A stretch of DNA of 49,706 nt from Clostridium sp. 1001275B_160808_H3 (GTDB lineage Bacteria; Bacillota; Clostridia; Clostridiales; Clostridiaceae): contig NZ_JADNAT010000024.1 of NCBI RefSeq assembly GCF_015550425.1, positions 1 to 49,706 on the forward strand. Reading direction: 5' to 3'. The notes under the pieces were generated by a model, which made no database searches, was not told where the DNA came from, and saw only the letters and a list, made by a program, of their open reading frames with translations. Positions 1 through 9,081 of the stretch are shown one piece after another (position 1 is the first letter of the stretch; each line of letters begins with the position of its first letter). Position numbers and translations under genes: made by a program.

Positions 1-1
1 T

Positions 2-76
2 GCTGGCATGGCTCAACGGTAGAGCAGCTGACTTGTAATCAGCAGGTTGTAGGTTCGATTCCTATTGCCAGCTCCA
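2..76 (+). tRNA. tRNA-Thr (anticodon TGT)
   Basis: A complete cloverleaf is readable. The acceptor arm at 2-8 pairs with 66-72, followed by discriminator T and an encoded CCA. The anticodon stem CTGAC/ATCAG holds a loop with TGT, and the T-arm carries GGTTCGATTCC. It lies at the window's left edge, so it may be the last member of a longer tRNA cluster. Confidence 0.95.
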
Positions 77-77
77 G

Positions 78-108
78 AAAGACTTTAGATTTATCTAAAG
101 TCTTTTTT
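78..108 (+). terminator. Rho-independent terminator after tRNA-Thr
   Basis: A 13-bp perfect stem (78-90 with 93-105), a 2-nt minimal loop and a T run directly follow the tRNA CCA end. Confidence 0.85.
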
Positions 109-161
109 GTATATAAAATTATACTTTATAGAACATAAATAAAGAAATAGAACATAAATAA

Positions 162-206
162 AAAAGTGTAACATTAAATTTTTAACATTCAATATTACAC
201 TTCTTT
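162..206 (-). terminator. Terminator of the dnaD-like/dnaI operon
   Basis: AAGTGTAA at 164-171 pairs with TTACACTT at 195-202. On the minus strand the stem is followed by T-rich sequence, and it sits just past the dnaI stop codon. A short direct repeat (GAACATAAATAAA) lies beside it at about 131-162. Confidence 0.65.
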
Positions 207-1184
207 TTATTTTTTCTTCAAATTTAATTGAATTCTTATGTCTTCAGAATAAAACTTATATAACTTAAAATTCCCTAGGAGTCTGGAAGAAATTCTTTCA
301 GAATAATTTTTACTTATATCAGGTAAAGATAAGTTTGTAGAAATTAGCATTTTTTTCTTCTTTAATAACTTTTTATTTAAAAAATTAAAAAATTCTGTTG
401 CAGAGAATTCTGTAAGTTGTTCTGCGCCTAAGTCATCTATTATTAGTAGATCACAATTTATTAAAAGGTCTTCTAAATTATAATTATTTTCAAATCTTAT
501 TTCTCTTAAATTTTTAATAAGTTCATCTATACTTCTATAAACGACTAAATAGCCTTTATCAAGAAGTTCTTTTGCTACGCAACAACTTAGGAAGGTTTTT
601 CCAGTCCCCGAATCACCATAAAATAACATATTATCATTATTTTTAGAAAAGTTCGGAATAAAATCTCCATTTATATACTCAAGAATATTTTCAATGTTTT
701 TCCTAGGGGTGTACTTATCATCGCTTATTTTATAATTAGCAAATAAAGATAAATCAAAGTTATTGAAGTTATTTACTCTTAGTGAATCTTGTAAATCAGA
801 GTCTTTATAGTAAAGGTTAACTAATTTATTTTTATAGCAAATACATTTTGTACTACCAATGTATCCCTGATCTTTACATTTACTACATCTATGATGAAGT
901 GCTAAATATTCTGGATCATATCCATTGGCTACGAGAGCTTCATACTTTTTAAATCTAAGTTCAACTATTTCTTCTTTCAGACTTTTAAGTTCTAATTCAT
1001 TTATGCCTTTTAAAATTGACATAGCTAAATTAAGTGATTTTTTCTGAATTAAGTTATCTAATTCTAAGATATCTGGATGATTCTCCTTTATTTCTTTACG
1101 TCTTTTTTCTAAGTTTTTTTCCTCTTCAAGTCGTATGTTTTCATATATTAATGTTAATTCTTTTTCATATCCTTTAATCATCAT
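207..1184 (-). CDS. dnaI: DnaI/DnaC-type replicative helicase loader ATPase
   Basis: AAA+ ATPase of 325 residues that loads the replicative DnaB-type helicase during primosome assembly in the cytoplasm. The Walker A motif GDSGTGKT is near residue 190 and Walker B LLIIDDLGAE near residue 247, followed by a sensor-like STNLSL segment and an arginine-containing SSRLLG stretch. A Cys cluster (CSKCKDQGY...CIC, about residues 99-116) matches the zinc-binding N-domain of Bacillus DnaI-like loaders. The start follows AGGATGGG, and a second ATG comes one codon later. It overlaps the upstream DnaD-like gene by 11 bp, so the two are translationally coupled. A phage origin was considered, but the neighbours are all chromosomal. 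Confidence 0.9.
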   Translation of the reverse strand: MMIKGYEKELTLIYENIRLEEEKNLEKRRKEIKENHPDILELDNLIQKKSLNLAMSILKGINELELKSLKEEIVELRFKKYEALVANGYDPEYLALHHRCSKCKDQGYIGSTKCICYKNKLVNLYYKDSDLQDSLRVNNFNNFDLSLFANYKISDDKYTPRKNIENILEYINGDFIPNFSKNNDNMLFYGDSGTGKTFLSCCVAKELLDKGYLVVYRSIDELIKNLREIRFENNYNLEDLLINCDLLIIDDLGAEQLTEFSATEFFNFLNKKLLKKKKMLISTNLSLPDISKNYSERISSRLLGNFKLYKFYSEDIRIQLNLKKK

Positions 1185-2178
1185 TATCCCATCCTAATAA
1201 TTTCTTTTCTAAATCATCATAATCATAGTCACGGCCTTTAAAGTTATTGAATCTTAATTTAGGTTTTTCATATGAATTTGATTTTTGAGTGTTAAAATTC
1301 TTTTTAGAAGATGAATTTTTATAAGAGGTTTCTTTTTCTTCAATTTGTTTTAATGTTCTTAAGTTATCTTTATTCCAACTGGACAATATTCCATCTATAT
1401 ACTTAAAATCAGCTCTATTTAACCTTTGGAAACAAATATCACATGCTTTTTTTATTATATCTAATGAAAAGTTGTACGATGTAGTCCATTTCTCTAACAT
1501 ATCTTCTTGGGGTTTCATTATATCAGTATTTCTAATTCCTAAGAATTTTAAAATTTCTCTATAAGTACCCCATTTATCTTCAGTTTTTCTTATATAATTT
1601 TGAGCGTCATCAATTGTTTTTATATTCATCTCATGCCAAGCTAAAGCAACCTTTTCGATATATCTATGATTTGTTTTTCCTTTAGAAACACAGTACTCTA
1701 TAAGCAGTAGTATAAGTTCTGAAGAAAACTTAAAATCTTTTTTCCAACTTATATAGGTTGTGAATTCACTAGGGGATAGTGGTCTACCTAACAGTTTTTC
1801 TATATCTTTTAGCATACCATTGTTAGATTCATCCGAAAGTTCAGCTAATATATTGATTTCTTCTCTATTAACAATATTTTCAGATGAAAGATCTATAAAT
1901 TCTATATCAAAGTTTCCCATTTTATCTATTGGAACTAGTTTAATTACTCCTTCTTCATTCCAGTAGTTAAGGGCGTTTATTATATCTGACTCTAATAAGT
2001 TCAATGATGTAGCTAAGATTGATGCATTAACACCGATTTCGCCTGTAAAATTATATTTAAGCATAAGAAGATATACTTTAATAAATTCTCCTCTAGCTTT
2101 AGGCATATATTTTTCAATAAATGCATTACTGACAGGAGTAAATTTTAAAGGCTTTGATTTAAGCATAAAAGTGCTCAT
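1174..2178 (-). CDS. DnaD/DnaB-domain replication initiation protein
   Basis: A 334-residue protein of the DnaD/DnaB(Bsu) family, which remodels origin DNA and recruits the helicase loader. The N-terminal third (about 1-110) has winged-helix character (KARGEFIKVYLLMLKYN...SILATSLNLLESDIINALNYWNEEGVIKL). The middle carries a DnaD-type helical domain (LLGRPLSPSEFTTYISWKKDF...) and a second DnaD-like repeat follows near 205-270. The C-terminal region is polar and ends close to the helicase loader start. The start ATG has an AAAGGTAG site nearby. Its overlap with the downstream dnaI-like gene marks a two-gene primosome operon, as in other Clostridia. Confidence 0.85.
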   Translation of the reverse strand: MSTFMLKSKPLKFTPVSNAFIEKYMPKARGEFIKVYLLMLKYNFTGEIGVNASILATSLNLLESDIINALNYWNEEGVIKLVPIDKMGNFDIEFIDLSSENIVNREEINILAELSDESNNGMLKDIEKLLGRPLSPSEFTTYISWKKDFKFSSELILLLIEYCVSKGKTNHRYIEKVALAWHEMNIKTIDDAQNYIRKTEDKWGTYREILKFLGIRNTDIMKPQEDMLEKWTTSYNFSLDIIKKACDICFQRLNRADFKYIDGILSSWNKDNLRTLKQIEEKETSYKNSSSKKNFNTQKSNSYEKPKLRFNNFKGRDYDYDDLEKKLLGWDNDD

Positions 2179-2342
2179 ATTTACATCTACCTTTCTAAAA
2201 TTAATTGTATAGTAAGATAATTATAACAAAGTGGTGAATTAGGCTCAACAAAACTATTGAATATATAAAAAGAATATTATTTCTAAATTTGGCAAAACTA
2301 ATAGATGTGTTGCTTAACATTATTAATATGAAAGGAGATTTT

Positions 2343-3446
2343 ATGGATACAAAAGGAGACTCGGGAATAATAATTAAATATGTTATATTATCAATATTTA
2401 GTGTTATTCTAACTATAAATATTAATTGTATTAAGGTTAGTGCTAATACAAATGATGCATTAAATAATATTGACTTAAATAACTCAAGATATTCTTTATA
2501 TGATAAAATATCTGATGATAATATATTTGAAAATTTAATTGTTGCATTAACGGGTAAAATAAATGGCTATGAAGTTAAATTGGATAATAAAGTTATAGGA
2601 TATACTTCAATAGAAAATAATCTAACTAATATAAAAGATTTAGTTTTGAGGAAAGTTATAGACGAAATGAATATCAATGAAGACTCAGTATTATCATTTG
2701 AAATAAATGGAGATATAGATTTACAAGAAAGTAGATTTGACTTAGGTTTATTACAGACAAATGATGAACTAGCTAATTATATATATAAATTATCACAAGA
2801 AGAATCAAGTAAGATTAAATTAAATGTGAAATATACTACTGAGGAAAATGTAAAAATTCAGCCTAATACAATAATAATACCAAGTGATTCAATGTATTTA
2901 GGAGAAAGTAAGGTTGAATATGGAGAAGTTGGATTAAAGAAGCAAGTTAAAGAAGTTACTTATGAAAACAATAAACTAATAGAAACTAAGGTTGTCAGTG
3001 AAGAAGTAATAAAAGAGCAAATTAGTAAAAAGATATACAGAGGAACAAAAAATCCTTATGATTATGGAGTTGCTTTTTTAAGTAGCCCAACTAGGGGGGG
3101 ATACATGACCTCTGGATATGGAGAGCGATGGAACTCTTTCCATAAGGGAATAGATATTGCAGGTAATATAGGAGATGATGTATTAGTTGCAATGGATGGA
3201 GAGATTACTTACGCACAGTATAATGACGGTGGTTATGGAAATTTAATAATGGTTAAGCATGAAGATAATATGGTTACATATTATGGTCATTTAAGTGACT
3301 TTTACGTTAAGGTAGGAGATAAGGTTAAAAAAGGAGATATAATAGGTGCTATTGGAAATACTGGATTTAGTACTGGTCCCCATTTACATTTTGAACTTAG
3401 AGTAGATAATGATCCTGTAGATCCTACCAACTATATTGTACAATAA
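2343..3446 (+). CDS. M23 family metallopeptidase with G5 domain
   Basis: Secreted or membrane-anchored peptidoglycan endopeptidase of 367 residues. The chosen ATG has a good AAAGGAGATTTT site; an upstream TTG at 2289 has none. An N-terminal hydrophobic segment (IIIKYVILSIFSVILTININCIKVSA) is a signal peptide or anchor. A G5-like domain (GEVGLKKQVKEVTYENNKLIETKVV...ISKKIYRGTKNP) precedes the C-terminal M23 domain. That domain has the expected zinc and catalytic motifs: HKGIDIAG (HxxxD type) and GPHLHFELR (HxH). YabE/SpoIIQ-like family members act in wall remodelling or spore morphogenesis; which role applies here is not shown. Confidence 0.88.
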   Translation: MDTKGDSGIIIKYVILSIFSVILTININCIKVSANTNDALNNIDLNNSRYSLYDKISDDNIFENLIVALTGKINGYEVKLDNKVIGYTSIENNLTNIKDLVLRKVIDEMNINEDSVLSFEINGDIDLQESRFDLGLLQTNDELANYIYKLSQEESSKIKLNVKYTTEENVKIQPNTIIIPSDSMYLGESKVEYGEVGLKKQVKEVTYENNKLIETKVVSEEVIKEQISKKIYRGTKNPYDYGVAFLSSPTRGGYMTSGYGERWNSFHKGIDIAGNIGDDVLVAMDGEITYAQYNDGGYGNLIMVKHEDNMVTYYGHLSDFYVKVGDKVKKGDIIGAIGNTGFSTGPHLHFELRVDNDPVDPTNYIVQ

Positions 3447-3471
3447 TTTAATAGTTAATATAAAAAATTAT

Positions 3472-3507
3472 AAAATGAAAGGTGCTTAAATTAGTACCTT
3501 TCATTTT
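3472..3507. terminator. Bidirectional terminator between convergent genes
   Basis: AAAATGAAAGGTGC pairs with GTACCTTTCATTTT across an 8-nt loop. A/T tracts on both sides serve the M23 gene (+) and the S8 protease (-), whose stop codon overlaps the stem. Confidence 0.8.
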
Positions 3508-4694
3508 AATATAGAGTTTATATTTATTTTTCCATCGCCTTGGCAATTCTTTGGCATATCAAGTTGTTCACAAGAGACTTTTAAAAGTGAAATTATATCT
3601 TTTGGAGTTAAATCTTCATTATTCTCATAAATTAAAGCACAAATACCAGTTACATAAGCAGCAGCTAGAGAGGTACCACTAAATGTTTTATATGAACTAT
3701 CAAGTTTTGATGGATAAAGTTTAATACCATCTTTTTCGGAAATATAATTAGTATTAGAGTTTAAAGAAACTATATCAACACATGCTGCACATAAATTAGG
3801 TTTTGAATCTTTTTTTAGTGATCCTATAGATGAATAAGTATAAGGCTTAACCTTTGATGTAGAATCATATCCTGAGACTGTTATGCAATCAGGACATAAA
3901 GCAATTCCTGTAATTGATCCATCTAAATTTTTATTGCTTCCACTTGGAACTATACAAGTTATGTTTTTACTATTTACTAATGAAACCATTATATCAAAAC
4001 ACTTTTGTAGAAATATATTATAATGTAGAAGCTCAAATGGTAAACATAACAGCTTAATATTATGTTTTTCAGACTCTTCGGAAACCATTTCCATTGAATA
4101 AAGTATATCAGATATATATCCTTTACCACTCTTATCAAATGCTTTGTAGCAATATATATTACATCCAGGAGCAACTCCACGATACATACCATTTGATTTT
4201 TCACCATTTCCTGCAATTATTCCAGCGGTACAAGTACCGTGACCATTATCATCATACGGATATTTAAGCCCATTTATTAAATCAACAAACATAGATATTC
4301 TATTATATGGAGTAACTAAATCAGGATGAGGGTAAACTCCAGTATCTATGATTGCAACACCTATTCCTTGTCCCTTACTTTTAGTTTTACTAGATATTCT
4401 TACTTTATTAGCAGTGCTAACACTCATGCCACATAAAAATAGATATTCATCAAAGCAAATATATTCAACCTCAGGATATTCTAATAATCTTTGAATACCT
4501 CTGGAATTTAATCTAGCGGATATTATCTTGCAATGTTTTATATTGCTCATAACTTCCCCTTTATAAGATGCGATTTTCTTTATGATACTATCCTGAAATC
4601 TTTTATATTTAATAAGTATCCTATAATTATTATAGGGCTTTGATAACATACAACTCTTTAAATTTGTATCTAACTTTTTATTAGAAGAGAACAT
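3501..4694 (-). CDS. Subtilisin-like serine protease (S8) without signal peptide
   Basis: A 397-residue subtilase. The catalytic triad is visible: Asp in VAIIDTGVYPHPDL, His in NGHGTCTAGIIAG and Ser in FSGTSLAAAYVTG. The oxyanion Asn is in VPSGSNKN, where the family usually has a similar Asn block. The first 100 residues look like an I9-type propeptide (YRILIKYKRFQ...YKGEV...YPEVEYI). No signal peptide is seen, so it resembles intracellular or spore-associated subtilases. Strong AGGAG site 8 nt before the ATG. It is shorter than the Csp germination proteases (about 550 residues), so assignment to that group is not supported. Confidence 0.88.
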   Translation of the reverse strand: MFSSNKKLDTNLKSCMLSKPYNNYRILIKYKRFQDSIIKKIASYKGEVMSNIKHCKIISARLNSRGIQRLLEYPEVEYICFDEYLFLCGMSVSTANKVRISSKTKSKGQGIGVAIIDTGVYPHPDLVTPYNRISMFVDLINGLKYPYDDNGHGTCTAGIIAGNGEKSNGMYRGVAPGCNIYCYKAFDKSGKGYISDILYSMEMVSEESEKHNIKLLCLPFELLHYNIFLQKCFDIMVSLVNSKNITCIVPSGSNKNLDGSITGIALCPDCITVSGYDSTSKVKPYTYSSIGSLKKDSKPNLCAACVDIVSLNSNTNYISEKDGIKLYPSKLDSSYKTFSGTSLAAAYVTGICALIYENNEDLTPKDIISLLKVSCEQLDMPKNCQGDGKININSILK

Positions 4695-4770
4695 AATATA
4701 CTCCTAAAATTAATTACATTATATAGTATATTAAAAGTTTCAATTTTGTTAATATTATAATTTATTATAT

Positions 4771-4797
4771 AAAAAAAGGAGAAGTGCTAACCTCTCC
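4771..4797 (-). terminator. Terminator overlapping the YdcZ-like stop codon
   Basis: Read on the minus strand, GGAGA and TCTCC form a short stem followed by seven T's. The stem overlaps the last codons of the gene. Confidence 0.6.
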
Positions 4798-5218
4798 ATT
4801 TAAATATAACTATTCCTAATATCATTATAGATATTCCAATAAACTCTTTAATATGGAATGATATTTTTTCAGCTCCGAATAATCCGAATGCATCTATAAG
4901 CCCTGCAGAAGCTAATTGAGCAACTAGGATTATGCCAATCCCACATGTAGCACCCATAGCGCCAATGCTCCTCATAACAGTAAAAGTAATTATGACTCCA
5001 AGGACACCACCAAGTAAATAGAGTTTGTTTACTTCTTTTATTTCTTTAAAGCTACCTTTTCCAAAGAACATCACTATAATTAAGGTTAAAACTAATGCAG
5101 TGCCTTGAACTATAACGTTTGTTTCCCAAGTTCCAACTTTTTCTTCTAATTTAGTATTGAATACGCCTTGTAGTGTCATAGATATCCCTGATATTATTGC
5201 ATATATGATTGCTAGCAT
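4787..5218 (-). CDS. DMT-superfamily YdcZ/DUF606-type membrane protein
   Basis: A 143-residue membrane protein with about five hydrophobic helices. It fits the DUF606/YdcZ branch of the drug/metabolite transporter superfamily, which are half-size units that dimerise. Typical family features are the N-terminal SGISMTLQGVFNTKLEEKVG stretch, a central GGVLGV helix and the final helix IGISIMILGIVIFKWRG. The substrate is unknown. GAGGTGATTTAAT precedes the ATG. It stands alone between terminators, so there is no operon hint to function. Confidence 0.8.
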   Translation of the reverse strand: MLAIIYAIISGISMTLQGVFNTKLEEKVGTWETNVIVQGTALVLTLIIVMFFGKGSFKEIKEVNKLYLLGGVLGVIITFTVMRSIGAMGATCGIGIILVAQLASAGLIDAFGLFGAEKISFHIKEFIGISIMILGIVIFKWRG

Positions 5219-5265
5219 ATTAAATCACCTCAGGAATAGTATGCCACTTAAAGAAGAGAAATATT

Positions 5266-5298
5266 AAAAAAACCTTCTATTATTTATAGAAGGTTTTT
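5266..5298 (-). terminator. Terminator of the dUTPase-like gene
   Basis: AAAAACCTTCTA pairs with TAGAAGGTTTTT around a short AT loop, flanked by A and T runs on both sides. It sits 10 nt past the stop codon of the minus-strand gene. Confidence 0.8.
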
Positions 5299-5307
5299 AA
5301 TTATATA

Positions 5308-5757
5308 CTAAATAAATGATTCTTTAATTTTAGATTCTGAATAACCTAAAGTAATTCCTAAGCTGATAAAATCTTCAACAAGTGTTATATAATGATCTTC
5401 AGAAGGTGATATTATTAAGTCATTTAAATCTATAAATAGATTTAAAAATTGATCGCTCAAACAATAATCATTTGGTTTAATAAGGACTTCTTCGATATGA
5501 TCGTAATGTCTATCTATACCAAGATTAATTATATGAGCAAAACAATCTAAATATTTCTCAAATAATATTGATTTATTCATTGGTTCATCTTCTGATATCC
5601 AATACTTATAACATTTAGTTTCATCTGCTAGATAGCTTAATTTTGTATGTAATTCTAGGTGTTTTCTAGCCCAAATTTTATATTCGCTTAAGTTATTATC
5701 AATAATGATTTTTTTATTTTTTTCTTTTTGCGATTCAAAAAAAGATACAATATTCAT
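5308..5757 (-). CDS. All-alpha (MazG-type) dUTPase-like protein
   Basis: A 149-residue protein resembling the dimeric all-alpha dUTPase family (dUTPase_2), which hydrolyses dUTP to dUMP and PPi and keeps uracil out of DNA. Recognisable blocks are ELHTKLSYLADETKCYKYW (metal-binding helix with E..E spacing, residues about 33-51) and LFEKYLDCFAHIINLGID (second acidic helix, about 66-83). Both correspond to the family pattern E..EL.NE...FK.W and LEEYVDG.HF.LSLG. The second motif has F-E-K-Y-L-D-C rather than EEYVDG, so activity should not be assumed. Very strong AGGAGGATATTT site. Monocistronic. Confidence 0.7.
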   Translation of the reverse strand: MNIVSFFESQKEKNKKIIIDNNLSEYKIWARKHLELHTKLSYLADETKCYKYWISEDEPMNKSILFEKYLDCFAHIINLGIDRHYDHIEEVLIKPNDYCLSDQFLNLFIDLNDLIISPSEDHYITLVEDFISLGITLGYSESKIKESFI

Positions 5758-5873
5758 AAATATCCTCCTGCTTTTAAGGATTTACTATAATATATTTTAC
5801 AAAAATATTTTACAAATGAAAAGTGCGGTAAACGAATACAAAAAAATAAATTTTTTATATATTAAGAAAATAA

Positions 5874-5903
5874 AAAAAGTGTTTAAAATAATTAAACACT
5901 TTC
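5874..5903 (-). terminator. Terminator of the 2H-like gene
   Basis: AAAGTGTTTAA pairs with TTAAACACTTT, with an A run on the plus-strand left side that becomes a U tract for the minus-strand transcript. Confidence 0.8.
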
Positions 5904-5916
5904 TGATATTTAATAA

Positions 5917-6459
5917 TCATAAATAAAGGTTCTTTTTTAAAGGATAACTTTTTATTAATGTTTCTCTTTTGTTAGCAGAGAATTTCCATAGCTCTATTCT
6001 ATCAACTTTAAGAGTTTCACAATTAGATTTAAAATTAACTCCACCATCAAATTTTTTCATATCCTTTGGAAGGTAATTAAGATTAGCTAAAGATATATGC
6101 ATCGATGGTTCGCTATTGAAATTCTGTATATTAAATCCATGTAATTTTAATGTATCACTCATTAATCTTGTAAGTCTCTTTATATATCCTACATCTTCTA
6201 TCTTCATATTTAAAGTTTTGCTTGCCTCTGAAACTGATACTTCAGTAGAGAGTTGAACCTTGAAATTTTTGTAGGGTTTAACTATTTTGTCTACAACAAC
6301 ATCCAATTTATCTATATTAGGATTTTCTATTATCTCTAATGGAATGTAAGGTGTTGGAGAATTCCTATTAGCTCTAAATTTTTTAGATAGATTTCTTTGT
6401 ATAGGATTCAAGTTTTTATAAGATTCTTCATCAAATAATGCCACTAAATAATATTTCAT
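5917..6459 (-). CDS. 2H phosphoesterase-like protein with one intact His motif
   Basis: A 180-residue protein that aligns by eye with the LigT/YjcG-type 2H phosphoesterase fold. It has an N-terminal strand MKYYLVALFDEE, a middle region, and a C-terminal HxS motif in PSMHISLANL (near residue 124). Active 2H enzymes use two H-x-T/S motifs. The position of the first reads TPYIPLEI, with Tyr in place of His. It may therefore bind rather than cleave RNA or cyclic phosphates, or be a diverged enzyme. GAGAGG lies upstream of the ATG. Family assignment is moderate and function unknown. Confidence 0.55.
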   Translation of the reverse strand: MKYYLVALFDEESYKNLNPIQRNLSKKFRANRNSPTPYIPLEIIENPNIDKLDVVVDKIVKPYKNFKVQLSTEVSVSEASKTLNMKIEDVGYIKRLTRLMSDTLKLHGFNIQNFNSEPSMHISLANLNYLPKDMKKFDGGVNFKSNCETLKVDRIELWKFSANKRETLIKSYPLKKNLYL

Positions 6460-6777
6460 AGCTTTAGCCTCTCATATCAAATTAGTTTATATTTTCATTT
6501 TATTTTATGTATTTTAAATGAATACAAACTTTGTTATAAATTATAACATATTAAAATAAATTAAAAAAGATAATATAAAGAAAAGTTCAAATATTATAAA
6601 GGTTAGGGAAAATGGTAATTGGAATAAAAAACTCTATTTCCTAAAATTATTTTTATGTTATAATGAGTATTGTAAGTTTTTTAAGAATGTAAATTAAGAA
6701 TGAAATTTAACAATGGATAATAGTTGAAATAATAGGAAAGATTAATATATATATAAATTATGATAAGGGTGAAATGG
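6460..6777 (+). promoter_or_regulatory. murA upstream region with extended -10 promoter
   Basis: This 318-bp gene-free stretch lies between divergent genes. It holds an extended -10 (TGTTATAAT, 6656-6664) pointing to murA with a poor -35, giving an AT-rich leader of about 100 nt. No conserved RNA structure was recognised in it. Confidence 0.45.
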
Positions 6778-8037
6778 ATGGAAAAATTAGTTATAAATGG
6801 AGGCAAAGTCTTAAAAGGATCAGTTGATATAAATGGTGCTAAAAATTCGGCTGTAGCAATATTACCAGCAGCTATAATGGCTAGCGAAGGAAAGTGCATA
6901 ATTGATAACGTGCCTGATATAGAAGATGTACATTGTTTAGAAAGGATATTAACCAGCCTTGGTTGTTCAGTAAATAAGATAGATAATAATACTTTAGAGA
7001 TAGATGCTACTGATGTGAGAAGTGTAGAAGCTTGCACTGATGATGTAAGAAGAATGAGAGCGTCATATTACTTTATTGGGGCTTTATTATCAAGATTTAA
7101 GAGAGCAAGAGTTGAACTTCCAGGAGGATGTCCTATAGGGGTTAGACCTATAGATCAACATATAAAGGGATTTGAAGCATTAGGAGCAAATGTTACTATA
7201 GAGCATGGAGCAGTTATCGTTGAAGCAGAGCATCTTCACGGAGCAAATATATTTTTCGATGTTGTTACAGTTGGAGCAACTATAAATGTTATGATAGCAG
7301 CAACTTTAGCAGACGGGACAACTGTACTTGAAAATGTTGCAAAAGAACCTCATGTAGTAGATGTTGCTAACTTCTTAAACTCTATGGGAGCAGATATAAA
7401 AGGTGCTGGAACGGATGTAATTAGAATAAGAGGTGTAGAAAAGTTAACAGGATGCAATTATAGCGTTATACCAGATCAAATAGAAGCTGGTACATTTATG
7501 ATAGCAGCAGCAGCAACTAAGGGGGATGTAACTATAAAGAATGTTATACCAAAGCACTTAGAATCAATTGCAGCAAAGCTTATAGAAATGGGAGCTATGG
7601 TTGAAGAAGGTGATGATAGTGTTAGAGTATATGTTGAAGGAGATCTAAAAGGAGTTAATGTAAAGACTGCTCCATATCCAGGATTCCCAACAGATGTTCA
7701 ACAACCAATGTCAGCTTTATTAAGTATAGTACCTGGTAAAAGTTTAATAGCTGAAAGTATATGGGAAAGTAGACATAAGCATATAGATGAGCTTAAGAAA
7801 ATGGGAGCTACTATAAAAGTAGAAGAAAGAACAGCTATAATAGAGGGTTGTGAAAAGCTAGTAGGAGCTAAAGTTATAGCTACTGACTTAAGAGCTGGAG
7901 CAGCTATGGTAATAGCAGGTTTAGTTGCAGAAGGAGTAACTGAAATATTAGAAATAGAACATATAGATAGAGGATATCCGCATATTGAAAATAAGTTTAC
8001 TGCATTAGGCGCAGACATAATGAGAGTAGCGGAATAA
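6778..8037 (+). CDS. murA: UDP-N-acetylglucosamine 1-carboxyvinyltransferase MurA
   Basis: First committed step of peptidoglycan synthesis: transfers enolpyruvate from PEP to UDP-GlcNAc in the cytoplasm. It is 419 residues, normal for the family. The N-terminus [23 protein letters not shown] holds the K-N pair that binds substrate. The catalytic Cys is C118 in [12 protein letters not shown], so it is the fosfomycin-sensitive Cys form. [12 protein letters not shown] and the terminal [10 protein letters not shown] block are also present. The ATG at 6778 is preferred because AAGGGTG lies 6 nt upstream; the longer ATG at 6760 overlaps that site. It is followed after 22 nt by walJ, a common Firmicutes neighbour. 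Confidence 0.96.
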   Translation: MEKLVINGGKVLKGSVDINGAKNSAVAILPAAIMASEGKCIIDNVPDIEDVHCLERILTSLGCSVNKIDNNTLEIDATDVRSVEACTDDVRRMRASYYFIGALLSRFKRARVELPGGCPIGVRPIDQHIKGFEALGANVTIEHGAVIVEAEHLHGANIFFDVVTVGATINVMIAATLADGTTVLENVAKEPHVVDVANFLNSMGADIKGAGTDVIRIRGVEKLTGCNYSVIPDQIEAGTFMIAAAATKGDVTIKNVIPKHLESIAAKLIEMGAMVEEGDDSVRVYVEGDLKGVNVKTAPYPGFPTDVQQPMSALLSIVPGKSLIAESIWESRHKHIDELKKMGATIKVEERTAIIEGCEKLVGAKVIATDLRAGAAMVIAGLVAEGVTEILEIEHIDRGYPHIENKFTALGADIMRVAE

Positions 8038-8059
8038 TATCTGCATGGGGGATAGTAAA

Positions 8060-8851
8060 ATGAAGTTTTGCTCATTATACAGTGGGAGCAGCGGCAACAG
8101 TATATTTGTTGCTTCAGAACATGCAAAGATATTAATAGATGCGGGTTTACCAGGAAAGAAGATAGATGATGCCTTAAGGAGTATTGGAGAAAATCCAAGC
8201 GAGATAGATGGAATATTTGTAACCCATGAACACTCTGATCACATAAAGGGAATAGGGGTATTATCTCGCAAATACGATATTCCTATATATAGCAATGCAG
8301 ATACATGGATGGCTATGGAAGGAAATATAGGAAAAATAAAAGAGCATAATATAAGAATAATGGATAGAAGGTCAACACTGTCTATAAATGATTTAGATAT
8401 AATATCATTTAACATACCTCATGATGCAGTTGCTCCAGTTGGATATACTATGCACCATAATGGTAAAAAAGTTAGTGTTACTACAGACTTTGGAATATAT
8501 ACAGAAGAAATACGAGATAATATAAAGGATTCAGAAGTCATATTATTAGAGAGTAATCATGATGTAAATATGCTAAAGTTTGGACCATATCCTTATAGTT
8601 TAAAAAGAAGAATACTAAGTGAGGTTGGGCATTTATCTAATGAGGATTGTGGTAAGGCAATAGTAGACTTAATTAGATATAAGCCAAACAAAAAATTGAT
8701 ATTAGGACATTTAAGTGGAACTAATAATCATCCAGATTTAGCTCTAGAAACAGTTAGTTCTGTATTGAAGGAGCATGGTATAATACCTAAAGAGGATATT
8801 GACTTAACTATGGCTAATAGACATAGCCCAAGTAATCTAATAGAAGTTTAG
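8060..8851 (+). CDS. walJ: WalJ/YycJ metallo-beta-lactamase-fold hydrolase
   Basis: A 263-residue cytoplasmic MBL-fold protein of the YycJ/WalJ family, linked in Firmicutes to cell-wall and DNA-replication coordination; the Bacillus homologue has 5'-3' exonuclease activity. It starts MKFCSLYSGSSGNS, typical of the family, and carries the zinc motif THEHSDH (about residues 57-63), a VTTDFG block, and SNHD and GHLS downstream metal-ligand blocks. The ATG at 8060 follows a GGGGGAT site. In Bacillus walJ sits in the walRK operon; here it follows murA with no walRK in view. Confidence 0.92.
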   Translation: MKFCSLYSGSSGNSIFVASEHAKILIDAGLPGKKIDDALRSIGENPSEIDGIFVTHEHSDHIKGIGVLSRKYDIPIYSNADTWMAMEGNIGKIKEHNIRIMDRRSTLSINDLDIISFNIPHDAVAPVGYTMHHNGKKVSVTTDFGIYTEEIRDNIKDSEVILLESNHDVNMLKFGPYPYSLKRRILSEVGHLSNEDCGKAIVDLIRYKPNKKLILGHLSGTNNHPDLALETVSSVLKEHGIIPKEDIDLTMANRHSPSNLIEV

Positions 8852-8875
8852 TTATAAGGAAGAAGATGAATTATT

Positions 8876-9037
8876 ATGAATAGTAAGGAAATATATGCAT
8901 GTAAGGTTCACATTGATGATGCAATGGATGATTTAATTAACTATGAGGAAACTTTTCCTATTATGGAAAAGGTTAAAGATGGAAAATGCAGTTATTGTAG
9001 TGAAAATGCAGAGTACATAATTAAAGCGAATGAGTAA
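8876..9037 (+). CDS. CxxH/CxxC small protein (BA_5709/YycJ-associated family)
   Basis: A 53-residue gene with ATG at 8876 and a GGAAGAAG-type site upstream. The N-terminus MNSKEIYACKVHIDDAMDD has Cys9-x-x-His12 and the C-terminal half KCSYCSENAEYII has Cys38-x-x-Cys41, a likely zinc site. This is the pattern of the small CxxH/CxxC family usually encoded just after yycJ, and it lies 24 nt after walJ here. Function is unknown. The order murA-walJ-mini-protein suggests co-transcription and a role tied to WalJ. Confidence 0.85.
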   Translation: MNSKEIYACKVHIDDAMDDLINYEETFPIMEKVKDGKCSYCSENAEYIIKANE

Positions 9038-9081
9038 AAATAATAAATTAATATAAAACCATTAAAAAGGAGAAGGAACTT

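Noticed and set aside
207..2178. Phage origin for the DnaD-like and DnaI-like pair
   Set aside because: No integrase, capsid, terminase or lysis genes nearby; both match chromosomal primosome proteins and the zinc cluster of DnaI is present.
3501..4694. CspA/B/C germination protease
   Set aside because: The protein is about 150 residues shorter than Csp proteins and no SleC-type partner is adjacent.
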